A stretch of 64,000 bases of DNA from Pratylenchus scribneri (GCA_030063045.1 JAQSEB010000087.1:558001-622000); one strand, 5' to 3'. Positions 37,301 through 48,522 are shown, counted from the first letter of the stretch. The notes: generated by a model from the sequence alone, not told the origin. Made by a program: numbers and translations.

Positions 37301-40300
37301 TCATTTAATTTTAATCAATTATTTTGATAATAAAATGGTTTATTAAAAATGTATTATCATCCTATTCCAAAAAAATGTTTATAAAACGTCCTTTTAATTA
37401 TTTTTTATTATAAACAGAAGTGAACCACACGGAGATTGGTGACCATGAAATTGTTGGGAAAGATGACCAACAATTGAGGGAATTGGCAAAGACTGAAAGC
37501 CAATTTGAAGCATTCAAGAAACGTCTGAAGCAAATGCGAGAAAAGAGTGTGGAATTGTTGGAGATTCGCACCATACAAGACGACGAAACGGTAAAAAATA
37601 AATAACTTTATTAGTCATAATCTTGGGCTAAAGTTGTTTGAATCGGGAACTGGGCATTCGCCCGGAGGAGGCACCAGTGGCCAAATTAACGGGATAGGGC
37701 TAACTAATAAGTGGAAACTCGACTTTAATTATTCTTTATTTATTAATTGTGAATAAAAATGTGGTAATGTGAAGGGAACAGACTTATGGAGAGGGAAGGG
37801 AAAGACTTACCGACATTTGCAGACGAAAATGTCTGGTGCAGATGTTGGCAAAAAAAGCTGCTGTTGCATTGTTTATGGTATATTATTAAGCATAAAATTA
37901 GCTACAAAATGATATCAAAATCATTCGCCAATGTTGAATTCACTGAATTATGGCCAAATAACGGATAAAACAGAATTTTAATTAAACAAATGGTTTTTGG
38001 CCATAATTCTTTGAATATTCAACAATGGCCAATGTATTTGATATTATTTTGTAGCTAATTTTTTGCTTAATAATATGACATAAACAATGGCACAGAATCT
38101 ATGCCATTATCGGCGCTAGACAGTTTCGTCTGCAAATGTCGGAACTAGAAATGTGGTAACACGGAGGGGGAAAAGGGTGGGTTTAAGAAGGCAGATTGAG
38201 GCAAATTTGATTAATTGGATGTTGGGTGATTAGGTAAAAAGTGGTAGTGGTACAGTATGACAAATAGGAAAGTCATAGCTCATAGGCATAGGCATTGTTG
38301 GTACCAATAAAATAATCTTCTAAAAAGTAAAATATATTTAATTTTTGAAAATTTGCAGTTCTAAAATAAGCGGTCTTTTTTAATTAAATCCGAATTTACA
38401 TTATATTTTCATTTTAGGGTCAGATTTTATAAAATTTAAAAAGCCAGTTTTTGGTTTTCAAATCTTATTTCGTTTTCTAATATTGGCTATTTCTTTATTT
38501 TAATCAAAAACATCAATTTTTATATTTTTTTAATTAAAATTAAGAAATTTATTTATAATTATTTTTAAAGGCAAGGTATTTTAATTTTGTTATATTTATT
38601 AGAATAATTCTTAGAAAAGAATAATTTTGTTGCTTATCTCTTCATTTTAAGTGGAAGCTTTATAAGCCAATTGTGGAAAAATATCGCTGGCAGTATCATC
38701 ATCACAAGGACTATTCATTCCCAACATTGCATAAAATGTTTCAAAAAATCAGCTATTTTTTCGTCAACACCCAATTGAGTCAAAATATGCCTCTAGTACA
38801 AAAAATTTTAACCAGTAACAAAATGAAAGATGCACATTTGCCATCGGCATCCAGCAGCGCTTCATCAACATCAAGTCAGTCTTGTTTTTTTTATAATAGG
38901 GTATTTATATTTATTACTAAAATTTTTGTTTTTTATATTAAAAAGTTTTGCATTGGTTTCGGTAAGATATCCTTTTTTTAAAATATTTCCTAAATTTTTC
39001 TGCAAATAACGTGATAATATTTTTTTAATTAAAAAAATTAAATAGACACGAGGCACTTTCTTTTTTGGGATGAATTTCTACCCCAAATCTTGGGTAATGG
39101 CCCTAATGGGCATAAAAAATTAACAAAAAAATCAATTGATAATTGTACATAAATCTTAATACATTGTCAATATTAATTAATGGGATAATTTGTTTCTTTC
39201 CTATAACATCACAATTTTCAGCGATCGAAGAACAAAAATTGCGCAAAAAGATTCAATTTTTTGGTGGCATCGGTCTGCCCGAGCATTTATCACTGGATGA
39301 TCCACACGATGAGAACAAAGTAGTTAATATATAAATAATCCAAAAAATTAATTAAATCCTCGTAAGTTATTTATCATGTAAGAATACAAAGGTTTCTTTT
39401 AATACTATTAAGTTAGCATTTTTCAATTTTCCTGCTATTTAAGTGTTATAAATAATCAACGATTAGTAAAAAGATATATTTTCCTATATTGTTTTCTTTT
39501 CAAGATCCATTCAAAAGGAATTTTGGAATGCAATAAAGAAATTCTGGACAAAATCCCAATGGTCATGGAACTTGACGATTTATCTGGAGGGTCTGAAATC
39601 CATCAAAGCGGCCATCAAAGCGGCCATCGTGACCATCCAAAACATATAAATTTATGCCCAAAAACAATTTTGGTAGCATTTGGAACGGCAATTGGCGAAA
39701 TGCCCAAGGAAATTCGTCACATAATTCATCAGGCATTTTCGGAATTTGCCAAAGATGGCATCCAATTCATTTGGAAGGCAAGGGATGCCAAAAGTTCACC
39801 AAAAGGATACACTCGCGCTGGGAACATTTTTTTGAGTAATTGGATTCCGCAGGCGGCAATTCTGGGTGAATTTATTGAGTATTTATTAAATGTATGGTAT
39901 TTAATTTTGCGAAAAAACATTGAAAATTGCGGAAAGTTTATAACGGTTTAACGATTTTTCTTAGACCCCCAAATCGTATATCCATTCGATGGATCTCAGA
40001 CGAGTCGATTCGTATATATTTTGTCATGGTTTGATCAAAAATAAAGGTTTTAAACCACTTAAACCATCTTACGGGTTTTTGTTCAAAATCAATTAAATGT
40101 GGCAAAATATACACCAATCGACGCGTTTTGACGAGCTCTATTCAATGGTATATGGTTTGTGAATTTTGGACAAACCACTAAACCGTTATAAACTTTTCGA
40201 CATTTTCAATACTCTTTTCGCAATTTTAAATATTTCCCTTTATTAAATTTAGATATGCTAAAATTTTTAATTTTCCTTTAACTAGTTAGTATTTATCGAA

Positions 40301-41103
40301 TTTATAAGTTTTGACCTATTTTTGACAAACAAATAAAAGTATTTATTTCATGTTTTTGAAATAATTTATTTGATCTATTTTCCCTTTTTGGGCATTTTTT
40401 TTTGATAAAAAAATTCAATGTAAAAATACAATAAAACTACTAAATAGGCATCTATTTTTTTGACCTAAAAAATCCGGATCCTAGAAGCAATTTGTTAAGC
40501 GAAAATTTGTCCCCGATTTTTCCAACTAATTTATTCCAATTGTTGACCACCACTATGCCAACATTAACCATTGGGGATAGGTCACACATTTGGCAAATAT
40601 TGGCATTGTCCTTTATTAAAATGGCCAAATATGATAATGACAATTAGTTCATTAACTGACAAATGATCTTAAAAAAAACTAATTTTTGAAAAATTTTAAT
40701 TACTTAAATTCTTTTGTTTTTAACAAGATTCTCAATTAAATTATGTACTTAATATTTTCCCCTTTTTGCAGCCCATCCAAACACGGCATTGTTCATTTCG
40801 CATTGTGGCGCAAATAGTGTGCAGGAGGCGGCCATTTCCAATGTTCCACTGATTTGTGTGCCCTTCAAGGCCGACCAATATTACAATGCGGAGGGAATGG
40901 CCAGTCGGGGTTGGGCCACCGTTTTGGACATACGAGAGCCGAATATGGAAATACTCAAAGCCAAATTAATTGATAATATCCGATGGCATTTAAGCAAGGA
41001 GAAAAAACCAGAAATGCACATGAAAAATCGGAAGGAAATGGCCAAAGAATTTTTGGATGCCCTCATCAAAATTCGTGATGATGGAGATGATGAAAAACAT
41101 TGA
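34378..41103 (+). CDS. UDP-glucuronosyl/UDP-glucosyltransferase (second UGT), one apparent frameshift
   Basis: Same enzyme class as the first UGT. Exons: 34378-34584, 35350-35574, 36186-36389, 37418-37590, 38652-38874, 39222-39319, 39505-39865 and 40772-41103. The start is MIFPSSFTLFFIGQFF, a signal peptide, then QPHKMSHYDL with the S-H catalytic histidine. The later exons carry FFGGIGLPEH, ILVAFGTAIGE and the intact donor signature FISHCGANSVQEAA...KADQYYNAEG. The tail is charged (RDDGDDEKH), without a membrane anchor. Exon 2 matches exons 2+3 of the first UGT fused, but it is read in two frames. It shifts within the A6 run at 35478-35483 from HSLMHPK to KDKQWVPPKWKDPW, and one extra A restores 607 codons. 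This is either a base-calling error or a pseudogene. A QSGHQSGH micro-duplication lies in exon 7. Confidence 0.85.
35057..35299. mobile_element. GGTAC-family MITE, copy 1
   Basis: 243 bp with long inverted arms ('acttgt(c/g)ggctttac(a/g)tcctc') and an exact 8-bp target duplication ATATTTGA (35049-35056 and 35300-35307). It ends 50 bp before exon 2 of the second UGT. Confidence 0.92.
37811..38141. mobile_element. long-inverted-repeat MITE (family L), copy 2
   Basis: Near-palindrome starting CCGACATTTGCAGACGAAAA and ending in the complement. Shares the interior 'aaaattagctacaaaatgatatc' and 'ttatggccaa' blocks with 12918-13761 and 60049-60381. Intronic in the second UGT. Confidence 0.87.
39933..40197. 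mobile_element. TTATAACGG-family MITE
   Basis: Starts AAAGTTTATAACGGTTTA and ends in the complement (AAACCGTTATAAACTTTT), with the family's GACGCGTTTTGACGAGCTC interior. Intronic in the second UGT. Confidence 0.87.
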
Positions 41104-42088
41104 TTTTGTGGTGTTCGACAAAAATCGATAATTTTTTTTCTACACATTCATATATGGATATGATTTTTCATAAAATCAACGAAGAAATTTTTTGGAATTT
41201 GCATAAAAAAAGCATTTTGATTGATTTTTTGCCTAATCCCCAATACCAATATCCACCTTAATCCCCTTGTATCCACCTTAATCCACCTAGAGAAACAATA
41301 TTTCAGCCGAATTCGAGATCGGCTAGCCGCGAAACGAGATCGGCTGCAACAGATATATCGAATCCGATATATCGATCGAATGAGCTTTTTTGGGATTTTT
41401 CGATATAAGTGAAAAATGAAAATAAATTTTGAATTCATCAAATGGATGGGGCGTGCTTTTTTAGTCCACGTGCTTTTTTTTTGTCCACGTGCTTTTTTTG
41501 TCCACATGCTTTTTTTGTCCACATGCTTTTTTTGTCCACATGCTTTTTTTGTCCACATGCTTTTTTTGTCCACATGCTTTTTTTGTCCACATGCTTTTTT
41601 TGTCCACATGCTTTTTTTGTCCACATGCTTTTTTTGTCCACATGCTTTTTTTGTCCACATGCTTTTTTTGTCCACATGCTTTTTTAGTTCTATGTAAATT
41701 TGGACTGGGCAAATTGAAAAAAAAAACTAAAGCTTCATTTTATTTTATATTCCATTCCTTTTGAATGAATTCATGGCTGGATTAGTGTTTATCTGGTCGG
41801 GATTTTTTTTTGTTTGTAACGTATCAGCTTTAGAAATGTACTAAAAATGTATAAAAGTGTCCAAAAGTTTCGATTTATAGTTTGACATCATGAAAATCGC
41901 AAAAGTGAAGGGTCCTCCTCCCTATGGGTTGGAAAGTCGAAAAATTTTTTGAATATATTGAATTTCATTAACTACTTTTCAACAATCGCATTTACCATTC
42001 TCCAAATTTATTATATAACTTGGGAGCCGATGATAAGTAAATTTAATTTAAATTTTAGTAAAAAAAAAATAATTTTAAATAATTTAAG
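41104..42088. other. spacer after the second UGT
   Basis: Holds the 17-bp tandem repeat and a GATATATCGAATCC-like short palindromic patch near 41350. From about 41947 an open segment (NFINYFSTIAFTILQIYY) looks like a membrane helix and could be an upstream exon of the next gene. Its splice phase does not fit the following exon, so it was not joined. Confidence 0.45.
41451..41691. repeat. 17-bp tandem repeat, about 13 copies
   Basis: Unit CATGCTTTTTTTGTCCA repeated nearly without change, with a few ACGTG variants and 8-T runs at the left end. It produces repetitive ORFs on both strands (CGQKKHVDKKSMWTK and HAFFVHMLFLSTCF periods) that are not evidence of genes. Confidence 0.97.
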
Positions 42089-42530
42089 GTAATTGTTCCA
42101 AAGGAAACATTTATTCTAATTTTTGGACTTACTAATATTTTATTGGTCAATGCATTCAGTTTTCTTATAGAATGGACTATGTTTAGACAATCTTATTACA
42201 AATTGACAACGACAGAAATCGGTGTGATAATGATAACTTTTTTAAATTATTTTATTCTATTTACAATTTTTAGATGATCCAAAAGAATTCAATTTAAAGG
42301 CATTTTACTTTTTTACAATCATCACTGGAATCCAACATTCAAGCTGGTGCTTTTACACCATTCTTCGTGTTTGGGAAACATTTTGGAAAGGCGAAGCGAC
42401 GTCGCATGAAAATATTAAATCGAAAATCGATAACAAAATTCAATTGAATATTATTAATATTAATAATAACCAATTTTTCAACCTAGCACCATACTATCCT
42501 AAACATTTAAATGCAATGAATATTGTTTAA
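42089..42530 (+). CDS. multi-pass membrane protein, 3' part (unrecognised)
   Basis: Two exons join in phase: 42089-42221 and 42274-42530, separated by a 52-bp intron. They encode a hydrophobic segment (FILIFGLTNILLVNAFSFLI), then a second one (FYFFTIITGIQHSSWCFYTI) ending in a cytoplasmic-type tail rich in Asn and Lys. The 5' end is missing. A plausible upstream membrane helix at 41947-42037 ends in a different phase, so the gene is either decayed or has an unseen exon. It lies 1 kb after the second UGT and only 101 bp before the next gene on the same strand. That spacing would suit a nematode operon, but no trans-splice signal was identified. Family unknown. Confidence 0.5.
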
Positions 42531-42631
42531 AAAATGCATTAAATTTTCTATCCATCAAATTTTTATTTATATTCCTTTTAAAATCAATTTTTTTAATTTT
42601 TTGATAAATTTTATAAAATTCTTTTCAAAAA

Positions 42632-42944
42632 ATGTTAAATTTTCACCAATTTTCCATCACAATAATTCTTTTGGCATCATTTTCATTGTTGATTGTGAAG
42701 GTATAAAAAATTAATAAAAATTTTCATTTTTTCACTGCACTTGAAGACTTGCCGTTTCGATTCCGACTGCAAAAATAATGGGTGTTGTAGAGGGTTGCGT
42801 TACCATCCTAAATGCCCGCCTTTGTCTACCGAGAAGACAATATCCTGCATCAATGACTCAAAATGCCCCAAAAATTGGTTCTGTAATGGGCGTGGAATAC
42901 GTGAAGGATTTTGTATTAGAGGCCGAATGACGAAGATTAATTAA
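42632..42944 (+). CDS. small secreted cysteine-rich protein, 88 aa
   Basis: Two exons, 42632-42700 and 42747-42944, with a 46-bp intron in phase 0. Exon 1 alone encodes a signal peptide (MLNFHQFSITIILLASFSLL). The mature part of about 65 residues is basic and has nine to ten cysteines, spaced TC-RFDSDC-KNNGCC, then ...KC, ISC, SKC, WFC and GFC, so it is probably held by disulfides. The spacing recalls EB-module or small protease-inhibitor-like scaffolds, but no family is claimed. In plant-parasitic nematodes such proteins can be effectors; here this is only a possibility. The gene follows the membrane-protein fragment by 101 bp on the same strand. Confidence 0.72.
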
Positions 42945-43755
42945 TTCTTTGATAAAAATATTCAAATTAATTAAATTACATAGAATATGAATGTGCATGC
43001 TATACCGATAATTTGTTTAAAAAATTAAAAAATTTTTGAGAAAATCGGACTAATGGAATTCGTTACAATGGTTCCATTAATGAGAGCAGTTTGTGGAATT
43101 TGGAAAATTCGGAAAACAATTGAATGATAAAATGGAAGTAATGATAATATTTCAAAAATGAATTCAGAGGAGAATAAAAATGTCATGAAATGAGGCGGAC
43201 ATCTGCAATCTTTTTTTTCGCATCGAATAATTTTTTTAAGCATTTCATTATTAGCTTTTTCTGTATAATCAATTTGTCCTTTTTCATTAACTGATTTTAA
43301 GACATTTTTCAGAGTATTTCATTCTTCCTTACCATCTCCTTATAAGATTCCAATGGTTCGATTTAACAAGTTTTTGCTCATTTCTTGCCCGACGTTATCC
43401 CAAAAGTGTGCTAATTTTTATCTGAATCTAATCTGCCTAAAAGATCTATTAGAATTTTATCCTCGTCATTCCGAAATATTTTGTGTATTACTTTCAACAT
43501 TTTCGATTTACTTGGCTTAAAATTTCACTTAGAATTTATTCTCGCCATTCCAGATAAAGTAAAAATTTATGATAAAAAGTGCAAATTGAAATAAAAAACC
43601 ATGACATCAAGCTTAAACGACCTATTCACGAATAAATTACTAAAAATTTCTCAAAATTTATGGAAATTTAGCATCATTTTTTAAAATTATTTGAAAAAAT
43701 TAATCAATAAATAAAAATAGTATGCTAGAATTAATATCAATAAAAACCATTTCAA
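42945..43755. other. intergenic with a decayed exon copy
   Basis: Contains the fossil of gene A's exon 8 described separately (43305-43405). A minus-strand hydrophobic ORF at 43025-43243 has no supporting motif or splice partners. The rest is AT-rich. Confidence 0.5.
43305..43405 (-). pseudogene. decayed duplicate of the RNase III gene's linker exon
   Basis: About 90 bases align with 45209-45300 (gene A exon 8, minus strand). Shared features are CAGAGTAT, TTCATACCATCT, AGA(T/G)TCCAATGGTTC, 'tttgacatatttttggctcatttct'-like sequence and CCC. It carries substitutions and frame-breaking indels. It sits about 350 bp beyond the 3' end of gene A, so a second copy of the gene once lay here. Confidence 0.6.
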
Positions 43756-46700
43756 TCATTTTCTTTCATTTTCATTGTATTCATCTAACATTTCAGCCAT
43801 TTTCTCCTTCAACCAATTGAATATATGCATTGGAATTGATACATCTAATTTCTTTAGTTTGTGCTTTTTGCCAGTATCGTTTGGCATTGTTTGAAGATGA
43901 AAATCCAATTGCTGGTTTTCACGTGAATGTATTTCCAATTTGTAGTCGCGGTTAAGGCCTTTGACCAATTTTTCGCAAATCATCGATGGCTTAAATTATG
44001 AATTTTGAATTAAAATTCTATTCATTTAAAAAATAAGCAATCAGTTTAGGTACTAGGAATCGGAATTTAAATTTTTATTTATGTTTTTTATATGTATCAG
44101 AATCAGAATTGATGAGAAAAGCACTAAATTATGTTTTTGAGACGTTTTTTACTTTTTAAAAAAATATTTTGTCTATTTTGTTACTTTTTTAGGGAAAATT
44201 TAATTGTAAAAATGCAAAAAAACCCGAAGTTTTTAAAATCGAAAAATCCATCAATTATTAATTATGTTTTAAAAAAAGAATAAATTATGACAAAATAAGT
44301 ATAATAATGGTTTAATTTTTGTCCTACATTCACAAACCCTATACCATTGGGATAGAGCTGATCAAGACGCTCGAATGATATAAAATTTGGTCATCGTTTT
44401 ACCAAAATTAAAGTGGTATTAAATAGCTTCAATCCATTTTGGTTCAAAACTAAGTTAGGACTGGTTAAACTTAGGCAAAATCCTGGGATTGCTTTTATTA
44501 ATTATATAATACCGCCTAAATTGGATTCGAAAATTTATGCAATCAAATCGGAATTTCTTCTAAATGTGATATACTAATTTTTTTTATATTTAGGCATTCA
44601 CTTCATTTTCTCCAATCGCCTCCAGCTCATTGGAAATGGCGCGCATTGCATCGAGAAAGTGATGTGCATCGTCCGGCACGAGAATATTTGGAAAGAAATT
44701 AACGCTGTCATCTTTTCCAATATATCTCTTGAAAAAAATATTTTGTTTATTTTAATTCAGTTTTTTAATATTTTTTCATTTCATTTTTTACAAATTTTTT
44801 TCTACTATTGCATTAATTCACTGTAATCTCTTAAAAAATGGAAAGGGCCAAAGTCTGGAGTAAAAAATTTTTGAGCGATTATTAACTCCGATCGATTTTA
44901 TAATTTAAAATATTTTATGTTTTTATTTCTCCGTTGTATTTTTATTTTTCCAAACATTTTAATAGCTAAATTTTAATGAGTAAATTTTCACTCGTTTTTT
45001 TTAAATAAAATTTTTAAAATTGCGCATACCTGCGTAATTTGAATATATTTTTGTCCTCTTTTGTCCTGGCAAAACGCAATTTTCATTTGGCTGTAATGCA
45101 ATACACCCTCCACTTCCACTTCATAGTTCTTTTTTTCTCGTCGAATTACAACTTTACGCATTTTAATGTTGGCTTCTTCTTTGTAATCGACTAAATTTAA
45201 GAAATTTTTCCAGAGTATCCTATCCTTCATACCATCTTCATTAGAGTCCAATTGTTCAATTTGACATATTTTTGGCTCATTTCTCCCTTTTCCTATCGCC
45301 TCATCAGCTGTTTCCACTTCATTCCCCTCCAAATGTTTCAATGCCCTTTCCGCAGCCATCTGTTTGGCTTTTCCATAGTTTCGACCCGTACCCGTGAACT
45401 GAAGATTGCCACCGAATGTCGCAGTTACGAGCCAATCACCATTGGGTAATCTACTTTTCCTTTAAGTTTAAGTGATAACAAATTTTATGTCATGTGCTTA
45501 TTTTACGTGTATTTTGCTTCGTTGCCAACTTTTTGTCGTAATTTTTGGACGGACGGCTGGATACCACCATTGGGTACTCTACATTTCCTTTAAGTTTAAG
45601 TGATGACAAATTTTATTGGTACTTATATCGTTGGTATCCCTTTTTGGGTCAACTGGGAAAAAGTGAAGGTCCCCCCTCTGGGTCATCAGGATTAGGGTAA
45701 TTAGGGGTTATTCAGGGGTATAGGTATTATCCAAGGTAACCCCTAATGACCCTAACCTTAAACCTTATGAACCCAAAGGGGGTGGTACCATTCACTTTCC
45801 CTCCTGTTTTTCCAGCTTGACCCAAAAAGGGGATACCAACGATATAAGTACCATTTTATGACATATTTTTGTTACCTGTATTTTATTTGGTCGCCAATTT
45901 TTTGTTTAAATTTTTTAACCGACAATGGATTTTCCAAGTATTTTTCGATCTATTCACGCATCAAATTGTAAAAAACGCGCCAAACAATTTCCATATCCCT
46001 GTCGGAATCCTCATAAATTGCAGCGGCAAGTGCCTCAAAAACATTGGCCATAAATTTGGGCGCTCTTATGACATATTTTTCGTAGAGAATTTCTTCACCA
46101 ATATCTTTTTTGCTGTCAATAAAATTGGAAATATTCGAAAAATCATTTTGCTTGGAATAATTGGCATATTCTTTTGTATTTTTGTCTTGGAATTGTTTAA
46201 TAGCGGAATTTGTCAATAAATACTGTATAATTTAAAAAAATTAAAATAATAATTTAGATTGTGAATATATTACCTTCTGGAAATTGTATTTGATGGCCAA
46301 TTTTGCAAATAGAGCATTTGTGATCAATGGGCCATGCAAAAATGTGATATCATTAGGCGAATAGTGTTTGTTGTGATCAAGAAGGAATCGTTTTATCAAA
46401 AGTTGAAAAATGGAATCACCCAGGTATTCCAAACGCTAAAACACAAATAAGGCAATTGTAAAGAATTGTGGTCCCAAAAAAATTTTTTTTTGAATTTGTT
46501 TTTTTAAAAAGATTTTCGGGGTTTTCGGGGTCGTAGAATACGAATTTGCCATCCCATTTGTCAAAACTTGTCATATTGGTAAGATAATGCCGACTTTTAC
46601 CATGAAAAAGCAAAGGGCGGAGCAAGGAATTTTTGGTGGAAATTTTTACCATATCAATATTATAGCATTTTCTCAGATTATTTGGCAAAAAATGCAAAAT

Positions 46701-48522
46701 TTTGAAGGTTTTACCCTAAAAAATCAAGTTCAGCTCATCGATACGCGTCGATTGATGTATAATAAGAAGTCCCAAAATATCAAAGTTCAATTTTTTCGAA
46801 ACCGGTTCCTAAACCATTATTGGTTCAGAAATTTAAAATTCATGAAAAATTAATGATCAAATTCGGATTCCACATCATCGAAAAAAACCCTTAAATACAT
46901 GCTTTTAGCGAAAAATATAATAAAAATTTTTTGGAAAAAAGGTGTGATACGAACTGTACTATTACCAAATTCGCTTTAAATTAAATACATACTTTTGAAG
47001 GTGGACCACGGGTGAATGCTTGAATTAAATAGGCCTGTAAAATATTGATTGATTTCGAATGTTTTTTTTAAATTTACCTTATTCACAAATTTATAGCCAA
47101 TTGTTTCCTCAACGGCGGAAAAATTAAAGTCATTGTAAATTTGCATTATTCTCTAAAAAAATGAAATCAATGAGAAGGAAAATTTTAATTATAGGCTTAC
47201 TAATTTTTTGCCACTAAAATTTCTCTAAATGCCACTAAAAATGTTTTTTTTGACTTCTATTAAATCAGAAACGGGTTTTAGACCCCATACTTATACCACT
47301 TTGTAGATCCCATCGAGACGTTGACATCGTTTGGCCAAAAATTGAAGAGTTAAACAGTTTAAACGTTTTTCCAATTTATGGTTTAAAACTCTTTAATTTT
47401 TGGTCAAACCTTGACAAATTATATACCAATCGATGCGTCTCGATGAGATCTACAAAATTTTATATGATTTGTAAGGTCTAAAACCGGTTTGTGATTTAGA
47501 AGAAGTCAAAATCTGTTTTAGTGGCATAAAAAATCATTTTAGTGGCATTTAAAATATTTTCCTTAATTATAGAGATTGAACTTACATCAGTCTGCTCTAA
47601 TTCCTCATTTATCCCTTGATAATTTTCGTCCAATTTTTCTTCGATTTCCTCAGTTAAATTTTCATGATTTTCGTCCAATTCATCGATTTCTTCAATTGAG
47701 TCTTAAAAAAAATATCCCATTTATTTTAATTTTAAAATTTTAATTAAACCCTTAGTGTGCATTCCATTTTGTAAAGCAACAAAATTTTCTTGCAATTCTT
47801 TGAGCGTTTGAGTAAAAAATTTGTTTCCAAGTTGCAAATGTTCAATTTCTTCCTTCATTTGTGCAATCAATTTGTTGTCAAATTGTTTTCCATTTTGTCG
47901 TATTCCAAATTTAATCAATGATTTTGTCGAATTTTCTTGATTTTCAGTTTCGCATTGTCCTATTTCGTATTCCAATTTGTGGAGGGTTTTCTTTAGCTAA
48001 AATAATTTTAAAAATCATTTAAAAATCATTAGCTTGAGCGACAAAATTACTGAAAATGGGGAAAGAATGCTATGGCGAAAAGACTGTAATGGTTTATTTG
48101 TCCTAAATCCCCAAACTCTATATTTAATCAATAGATCTCATCAATATGCATTGAATATATAAAATTTGTTCGGTGTTGGTCATAATCAAAGATTATTAAA
48201 TCATCTGAAGCGTTTTTCTTTTTTTGGTTCAAAACTAAGTCCAAAATTGTTTAAACCTATCATAAAGTTTGGGGTTTTATGACATTACCGTCAAATTTTT
48301 TGGACATTTTCGAATTCTAGTTATTTTCAATATTTTCTTTTCACATTTTAAATATTTCTTTATTTATTTAGCATTAAATTTAACCTCTCCGACGATTGAT
48401 TTGATGGAATTTTTGTCGAGATTTTTTCCGCAAAATTTCCGACAAGAATGAATTTGTCCGGCTGCTGCTGGAATTGAAATTCGAAAGAAGCCATTTTTGG
48501 AAAAGCAGCCAAGGCGAATCAT
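43756..48522 (-). CDS. gene A: RNase III + dsRNA-binding + PUR-like fusion with presequence-like N-terminus
   Basis: Eleven exons join in phase: 48385-48522, 47750-47996, 47586-47701, 47078-47152, 46993-47034, 46274-46435, 45876-46222, 45507-45587, 45030-45459, 44602-44727 and 43756-43989 (666 codons). Residues 1-46 look like a mitochondrial presequence. Residues 47-167 are coiled coil. RNase III begins with ETIGYKFVNK and AYLIQAFT. The signature RLEYLGDSIFQ has E209 and D213, and PKFMANVFEALAAAIYEDS has Asn320 where the metal-binding Asp is expected, then E323. The dsRNA-binding domain ends GTGRNYGKAKQMAAERALKHL. A PUR-like strand motif (RGQKYIQITQ) and the C-terminal module shared with genes B and C follow. 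Codon 351 is TAG (45950-45952), yet the frame stays open and spliceable for 315 more codons. A Dicer/Drosha-type or ribosomal L44-like role is possible. Confidence 0.83.
45618..45852. mobile_element. GGTAC-family MITE, copy 2
   Basis: 235 bp, ends GGTACTTATATCGTTGG and complement, with the 8-bp duplication ATTTTATT/ATTTTATG (45610-45617, 45853-45860; one mismatch). It lies in gene A's intron between exons 7 and 8, inside one copy of a local exon-intron duplication. Confidence 0.9.
47263..47497. mobile_element. ACCGGTTTTAGACC-family MITE
   Basis: Near-palindrome whose outer arms read AAATCAGAAACGGGTTTTAG and the complement. The interior (GATCCCATCGAGACG, TTATATACCAATCGATGCG) is shared with the TTATAACGG family, so the two are related. 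Intronic in gene A. Confidence 0.78.
48075..48290. mobile_element. decayed TTATAACGG-family MITE
   Basis: Only partly conserved arms remain ('gactgtaatggtttatttg', 'gatctcatcaatatgcattg'). Intronic in gene A. Boundaries are approximate. Confidence 0.55.

Noticed and set aside
41416..41764. ORFs on both strands over the 17-bp repeat (CGQKKHVDKK and FFVHMLFLSTC periods)
   Set aside because: By-products of a low-complexity tandem repeat.
41947..42037. Upstream exon for the membrane-protein gene at 42089
   Set aside because: Looks like a membrane helix, but its only good donor (GTAAAT) leaves phase 1 while the next exon needs phase 0, so it was not joined.
43025..43243. Hydrophobic minus-strand ORF near gene A
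   Set aside because: Could suggest a membrane segment, but no receptor motif and no neighbouring exon in phase.
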